DNA of 64,000 nt. It comes from Echinometra lucunter (Eukaryota > Echinodermata > Echinoidea > Camarodonta > Echinometridae). This document shows positions 58,176-64,000 of the stretch, one piece after another. Position 1 is the stretch's first letter; each line of letters begins with the position of its first letter. Under the pieces are notes generated by a model, which did not search any database, was not told where the DNA came from, and saw only the letters and a list, made by a program, of their open reading frames with translations. Location of the stretch: the NCBI GenBank assembly GCA_029962745.1, contig CM057154.1, forward strand, positions 25,477,308 through 25,541,307, written 5' to 3'. Made by a program: the position numbers and the translations under genes.

Positions 58176-59360
58176 TATATAAAGCACAGCAACAAACTCA
58201 ATAACTGAATACTAAATAATAATGTACTGTCAACGGCGCCTAGATAGCGTCGAGTGCTTACCTGATTACAGTGCATGCATCCTTTACGTAACATACACTC
58301 CTTAATCCTTATAGGCCTACGCATACACTGCATGCATAGCCCATGGATCGCATAGGCGCAATGAATGATGGGATAGATAAAAACCGATTTTCTAATCGCG
58401 ATTCCGTTCACACAAACAATGCACAGCAAATAGTTGCGATTATTTTGAAAAATCGCGCTTCTAACTGTGAATTGAAGAATCGCGATTATTAGTTAGATTA
58501 CTCCGTCCACACACAAAATAAAATCGAAATCCTAATCGCGACAAGAAAATCGATTTTTGAATCTCACTTGTTACCTTGTGTGTGAACGCCCCTTAATATA
58601 AAAGTTAGTTTCCTAGACTGATTCCTCTGTAACGTGTCTGTACGGTGAGTTATTGTGAATATGACATTTGTCAGATATGTATTAGATCTGATACACAGTG
58701 TTTTGTTCTTTCGTATACAGACTCCAAAAATATCAGCAAGCAAACGCCCAGTTCTCTGCTTTGTAACGGTTTGGCATCAATTCCTTGGCATCTTCCGGAA
58801 AAGACGAAAACAATAAAGCAAACACCAAAACCAAACATAACAGATATAAACAAAACAAAACGAAACAAAATCTTTGAAGGACAACCAAAAGAGAGTTATG
58901 GCTTTCGAGAGGTGTTGAACGATGTGAGAGGGGAAGGCGGTGATGATTATACTTGAATATTTTTGTCGGGGGGGGGGGGGGGGGGACTTAACAGACAACC
59001 ATGTATAAAGTTATGAGATGAATCTTTGAAAAATAATAGATGGAAAAGTTTGCCTATTTACTTCCACCTTTCTTAGTAGACGAGGTTTCTACATATGAAG
59101 AGCTTGTTTGCAAAAGGAGCTATATCCACTTAAAAATTGAGTAATTGATATCAGAACATTGTTCAACTGTGTTCCTGTCATTTGAACAAATTAAATTACC
59201 AAGCTAAATTTTCAGAGCACTCATGAAAATGAGCTCTTTCTAATTTCACTTTTCAATAGACACCTGTACAAAACCTGGCACACAAATGCGTTTTTCTCTA
59301 TGAAAAGTGGATCTAACCCTTTTTGCAAACAAACTCTTCATATGTAGAAAAATAACTATA
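58176..59360. other. Non-coding sequence collinear with 8662-9835
   Basis: CGCGATT palindromes at about 58390-58570 end with CTTGTGTGTGAACGCCCCTT. A poly-G run lies at about 58969-58985. No gene is seen. Confidence 0.6.
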
Positions 59361-60070
59361 CACTCCCCTCCAAAAGTTTGGGAACACCTGCATTCAGTGT
59401 GTGTTTTTCTAAACTTGGTAGACTCTATTGAAAATCAGGTTCATAGCACAGCTGTATTTTTGTTTTAAAGTGAAGACTATACACCAGTGTACATTTTCTC
59501 ATTGATTCAAACAAATTTAAAGCTCATAATAGACATACAGCTGCCAAAAATGGCGGGCTACCAGTCAAGATGGCATTTTCTCCAAAATGCTAACTTCTTT
59601 TATTACGTGTAGTTATTCAGAGCTTTTTACACTTATACCAGTGCACCTTCATTCATTTTGCCTTTTCACTTTGGCCTAGTCAGAAGTCAGACACAAAATA
59701 AAATAAAACAATACTCAATATTTCACTTGTACAGAAAACTTGTTTATTGTAATTCAATAAACATAATAGACAATAAATAATATTTTTTTAATAAACATGA
59801 TAACAATTAAAAGGGCGTCATGCTTCTTCTTGATCATGGAAACTCATTATTGCGAACAACTTCAGTTGTTTTTGTGATACTGTAACAAACAAAATAAAAT
59901 CTAAAATGAATATAACTTTTGCGCATGTCTTTGTTTTTTCATAGTGTTCCAATTATACTGCTTCTCATCAAAGAATCCTTCTTTGACAGCGATAATAGCA
60001 TGGCACACTCTTGGCATCCTGTTGGTCAACTTGTTGAGGGAGTCACTGGAAATACCCTGCCATGCCTTAC
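59361..60070 (-). mobile_element. Tc1-like transposon remnant: one terminus plus the C-terminal end of the transposase
   Basis: The left end CACTCCCCTCCAAAAGTTTG follows a TA dinucleotide and has the typical Tc1 terminal form. On the minus strand 59901-60068 encodes 55 uninterrupted residues ending in a stop: the WQGISSDSLNKL and MPRVCHAII motifs of the Tc1 transposase C-terminus. The rest of the transposase and the other terminus are missing, because at about 60070 the sequence switches to the homologue of block 1 position about 17545. Blocks 1 and 2 show the empty TA site (ACTATATATGAGAG). Confidence 0.87.
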
Positions 60071-60074
60071 ATCA

Positions 60075-61065
60075 TCAAAATATATAGGGAAATGACTGAG
60101 CCGAAAAAGAACACCCACACATTTTGCAGTGCGATTGCACGCGACACCAATGTGTTCATGCCAAGTCAATTGATCGTCGATGTACACACCAAGAAATTTA
60201 ACAACAGAAACCCGAGATATGTTCTGACCATTGAAAATTAGAGTGAAATCATTTTCGTAAAATTTTCTTTTTGTAAAGATATATATTTTTTACATTTACT
60301 AGTAGTTTATTATTAATTGTTGTTTCCTTTTTCTTTCTCTCCCCCTCTCTCCCTATTCTTCCTTCTTTCTTGCTCTGCTTCTATCCTCTTTCCTAACTCT
60401 ATGCTCCTTTGGGAAATTACATGCACTTTTTGCAATACATGTATTACATTTCATGTTTCTAACTCAGGGAATTTCTTACCTAATTTTCATCAGCTGAAGA
60501 ATAATGATATCTGTGCCTACTACCTTGCCATAATTCATGATCTTAATTCCACTCCTCTGGGGTTCAGGCAACCAGTCACATTCCCACATTTTTAATAATT
60601 CCTTTAAGTGCTTAGTTCTTTGAGTGCTGTATGCTTTTTTATATACATGTACATGTACTTAATTATTACTCCCCTTTTCCCTACTCCTTTTCTCTCCTCT
60701 TTATCTTTGACTCTTTCCATTTCTCCATATTTTCTTTTTCCTTGCTGATTTCTTTCTCCTCATCACCTTTCATCTGCTTGGAAGTAAATTTTAAGGGAAA
60801 TTAGACCCTGGGGAAGATTGGTTTGGTGGGGGGAGGGGGGGGGGGGTTCTCTCCTTCCATGGAGGTTTATTTGTTTTCCCCTGGGTCTCATTCTCCTTTG
60901 TTGTATTGTTATATATAAGGGTATTTTATTAATTGTAACTGATGTTATTTATTCTGTAATTTGATTTCACATGTGTATTTATGTATATTTTAAATTGTAT
61001 ACAAGGCATGTGTCAGTCTTTGGACCGTTTGTCCTTGTTTTTGATTGTTTTAACTGAGTAAAATT

Positions 61066-61123
<58 letters not shown>

Positions 61124-61330
61124 CAACCAATCATTCACTTTAATTAATTCATCATTAAACATGTTTACCAATAAACTTAAACCTGGTTTGACGTGAACAC
61201 ACTGGTGTCATCTGCAAAAAAAAAAAAAAATGAAATCCAAAAGTTGCGAAGAACTAATAATATCATTAAATATAAATCAAGAAAAGTAATGGACCAAGTG
61301 TAAGAACAGGGGGCTCTATTTCTCCATCTC
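60075..61330 (-). pseudogene. CR1/Jockey-type LINE reverse transcriptase fragment with nested insertion, block 3
   Basis: Homologue of 17560-18830. The FADDT codons read as ADDT with a following poly-A expansion (about 61204-61230). The nested insert spans about 60265-61130 and its AATAAA-like end is followed by an expanded TA run. Stops and frameshifts show that it is dead. Confidence 0.78.
61068..61123. repeat. (TA)n microsatellite at the end of the nested retroelement
   Basis: A TA run much longer here than at the homologous positions about 18570-18578 and 26012-26023. It arises at the 3' tail of the inserted retroelement. Confidence 0.95.
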
Positions 61331-61334
61331 TTTG

Positions 61335-62240
61335 CACGTATCAATACAATTTCACTGACTTCAGCTAATATCTCGACTCTTTCTTCGCTTTTATCTTTTA
61401 ACCTTTTCCTCCCCCTCTCTCTCTCTCTCTTCCCTCTTGTCCCTATCAATATTCCAGCTGTGGTATTCCATTTTCGTCAGATTTTTAATTAATATGCTTA
61501 TCAGCACATACCCTACTATTGTTTTTGCTGTATGTTGTCTCTGAAATGAATATGAAAACATTACACAGTGAATAAAATATCTAGCAGCATACATCACAAT
61601 TATTGTTGTATCCATTGTATGAAGAATGTATTGGCGTAAATCCCGCGGGATGGTGCATGGTGGATACATGTGTAATATCCAGCACTTGCAGACTTTTTAA
61701 AAAGGGGAGGATGACATGTAAAATATACCAACACTTTTCAAAGCAAAAAGGATATTATTAACCACTCAGTTTTTGAAATCTGTTGGCATGTATCATAAGC
61801 GGCGGTTGTAGTATGATATTTCTATTTGAAATGCTCTTGGGTACTCGTGTGTGTATGTTCGAACTAGAATTTTCGGAAAAATATTTCGATTATTCCCCCC
61901 CCCCCCCCCCTCCTCGTAAGGGATTTGCACTGGTGAAAGTATGGTAATGAAAAAGCAATTCGGCACAAAGCGAGTGGAGTGTAATAGAAGTCCTGATTTT
62001 TTTCTGTAATGATATATGTCTTGCATCTTATTTTCCTTTGTTCTCTTATAGATTTAACAAATTAGCTTTTCTCTCATTTTTTCCAAAGACAAGGTAAGAC
62101 AAGTATGCTTTCAAATGATTTTTATACGTCATTCATGTTGTGAAACAATCAACACGTCGTCAGATAACCAAATGAACCTTTTTCTTCATAGTGATGTATG
62201 GGTAGCCTATTTAGTTCGACTATCAATTCTCTTAAAACAG
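61335..62240. other. Non-coding sequence upstream of LRR exon A, block 3
   Basis: Collinear with 18831-19750. It contains CT- and C-runs (about 61412-61432 and 61896-61912). No exon was recognised before the A acceptor. Confidence 0.5.
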
Positions 62241-62378
62241 ATCCAGACGCTGGGAATGAATCGTATGTCCATGATGACTCAGCGTATCCTTCATACCATT
62301 CTCTCTCTACCACGCCTCCTGTCACTCAGCTTGATGTATATCAGACACGTTGACATGGACGATGGAGAGACAGTACAT
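62241..62378 (+). CDS. LRR exon A, block 3
   Basis: 138 bp with the same splice signals and phases as in the other blocks. It reads IQTLGMNRMSMMTQRILHTI, then the LSLPRLLSLSL core, with MDDGETVH at the end. Open throughout. It is preceded by the B exons at 49301-52663 and followed by exon D at 62930, all on the plus strand. Confidence 0.75.
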
Positions 62379-62929
62379 GTATGTATCATGTTATCACAAC
62401 ATCGCTGATATCATAATCTTTTTTTATATGTAGTTGGATAAAAAGCGGTTGGAAATATTAGAAAGATGAAATATGAATTATAACGAAATAATGACATGGG
62501 TAATCGCTGAAATGTAAAAAAAAACAAAACAAAAAAAACAAGGAAATAATTTCACTGGGAGGTAACAATAATTTGGTTTAAAAAATGGAAATTAAGTGAA
62601 CTCACAACCCATAAATATACATTAATGATATCGGCATTCCAAAATACCAAAATACATTAATATCTGCTTTCTTTGCATCGATCGTCTTCCACAATCTCCC
62701 ACTATATATCTGATTTCTCTTTGTTACACAGGCCAAGCTCTTTGAAAAAAAGTTGACTTCATTTTTGTTCATTGCTAACTGATCAAATATTTACTCGGAG
62801 CAATTCAAACAATAAAACAGTCATTTCACGGAAATATTCAATCAGGGTATTCAGTCTCTTTTTAATGCTATTGCTAGTTGTAAAACACTAAGAATAATTC
62901 ATGAGCCCTTCTTATTGTGTATTCCGTAG
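62379..62929 (+). other. A-D intron, block 3, empty site of the hAT-like element
   Basis: Begins GTATGT and ends CCGTAG. The site occupied in block 1 reads AATGATATCGGCATT (near 62626), uninterrupted. Confidence 0.75.
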
Positions 62930-63288
62930 ACATCTCGAACCACCTCAGTTGAGGAGTTATCTTTGGATGGTAGGCATGTGACTAGCCTGTGGAAGCTCGG
63001 ACTTCATACATCATGTCCTCAAGTTCAAAAACTTAAACTGCACTGGTTGAATGAGTATATCTCATCAGACATCATCATCAAGGCCTGCTCTCCATTCCAT
63101 CATCTCACTCATCTTCACATCGAGGGATGGAACTGTACACTGGATGATCCTACGTCATTCTGCAGTGCGTTGATGACGTCATGTCCTCGACTCACCAAGC
63201 TCTCCCTTGAATGCATTAAGCTGTACAACGAGAATGCTACTAAGATCATCCAGTCCATGAAGACCCATCCTCACCTGACAAGCATAGA
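62930..63288 (+). CDS. LRR exon D, block 3
   Basis: 359 bp with the same acceptor, donor (GTGAGT) and phases as in blocks 1 and 2, fully open. It differs from both after LRR strands: KLHWLNEY, EGWNCTLDDPTSF and ECIKLYNE. The terminal ~20 residues are identical to the others. With A upstream it encodes the continuous LRR stretch of this block. Exon C would lie just beyond the window end. Confidence 0.88.
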
Positions 63289-64000
63289 GTGAGTCTCATT
63301 TGATTTATAAGTGTTATGATATACTGTTGAGTATGCACTGCAATCATAATCTTAAAAAATCTATAACTCTGGGTGGAACGCATGCAATTTCTTTTCTTTT
63401 CTTGTCTATTATTTTCTTTTTCTTTCCTTTCCTTTCCTTTTCCTTTTTCTCTTTTCTTTTGCTGTGATTTTTCTTCTCTGCACTTGCTACCCTTTCTCCC
63501 CTCTTTCTGCCTCTTATTTTTTTCTCTTAAAAAAACATCTCTGCCTCAGTCCCACGCCCTTCTCTCCTTTTATTCTCCTCTTTCCTCCTCTTTCTCTCTC
63601 ACTCACGTTGTTTTGCACTCTTTCTGTCTTGTAGACAATCTCTCTCTTAGTTTGATTATTCATAGCAAAGTGCAACCCTATAAGCCTACATGGGTAAAAC
63701 CATTGATACATCCTTACGAATTCGTTTATGTTTGATACTGGCTGAAATGGACAATATTTCAACCCCGCTAAAAAGGCAATAATTATCGTATACAATAATA
63801 TTCATTCATTGAATTATTTTAAGGCAAGGTTGTGCATAGCTGCTCTGAGGTTTTGGAATGAAATTTTGAGAGAAAGGACGTAAATTAGGTGCTGTATTGA
63901 TAATTCATATGATGAGGTACATCTGGAGGATTTTACAGAAGTAAACAATTTCTTCGTAATTTTACGATATTTCTATTTCAATATTTGTTCATAACAGCAT
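63289..64000 (+). other. D-C intron, block 3, truncated by the window
   Basis: Begins GTGAGT, contains a pyrimidine-rich tract (about 63388-63650) and is collinear with 22131-22830. No exon is seen. Confidence 0.7.

Larger units (their letters stand above)
46501..64000 (+). repeat. Block 3 of the triplication
   Basis: Direct-orientation copy of block 1 and mirror of block 2, cut by the window end inside the D-C intron. It keeps the LRR array (three intact B exons) and the full foldback element. About 5.3 kb of the shared sequence is missing between 60070 and the homologue of 9835, with a Tc1-like remnant at the junction. Confidence 0.9.

Overview
The window reads as nuclear DNA of a marine invertebrate, most likely an echinoderm and probably a sea urchin. 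It is AT-rich and intron-rich, with very short exons, many transposons, microsatellites and homopolymer G/C runs. The leucine-rich repeat (LRR) exons resemble, from memory, those of the expanded sea urchin NLR-type receptors, and one foldback transposon matches the published description of sea urchin TU elements. The taxon is an inference. No bacterial-type gene, tRNA, rRNA or CRISPR array was recognised.

The dominant structure is a block of roughly 17-23 kb present three times in alternating orientation: block 1 (about 4975-23309, forward), block 2 (23810-46000, reversed) and block 3 (46501-64000, forward). The two inversion points coincide with the two runs of exactly 500 N (23310-23809 and 46001-46500). 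This is either a real inverted triplication or diverged haplotypes or paralogues joined head-to-head during scaffolding. The sequence cannot decide between them. Positions 1-4974 are a flank made mostly of transposons.

Each block follows one plan. At the outer end is a dead L1/Tx1-like LINE whose interior is replaced by a 16-bp minisatellite. Next come an array of LRR exons (called type B here), a foldback element with ~190-bp subrepeats, several kb of non-coding sequence with hairpin MITEs, a second dead LINE reverse transcriptase, and finally LRR exons A, D and (block 1 only) C. Splice sites and phases agree: B is 0-0, A is 0-0, D is 0-2, and C completes the split codon and ends in phase 0. 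Together they read as the LRR part of one receptor gene per block. No NACHT, Death or membrane segment is visible. The number of intact B exons is 0, 2 and 3 in blocks 1, 2 and 3, and residue differences in D cluster at the exposed LRR positions.

Because the blocks are homologous, each serves as an empty-site control for the others. Block 1 carries two hAT-like elements with 8-bp target duplications, a 280-bp MITE and a 776-bp insert, all absent from block 2. Block 2 alone carries a 3.57-kb TU-like foldback element. Block 3 alone carries a Tc1-like remnant whose inner end is the edge of a ~5.3-kb deletion. A complete hAT-like element with a perfect 8-bp duplication also lies in the left flank (3493-4655).
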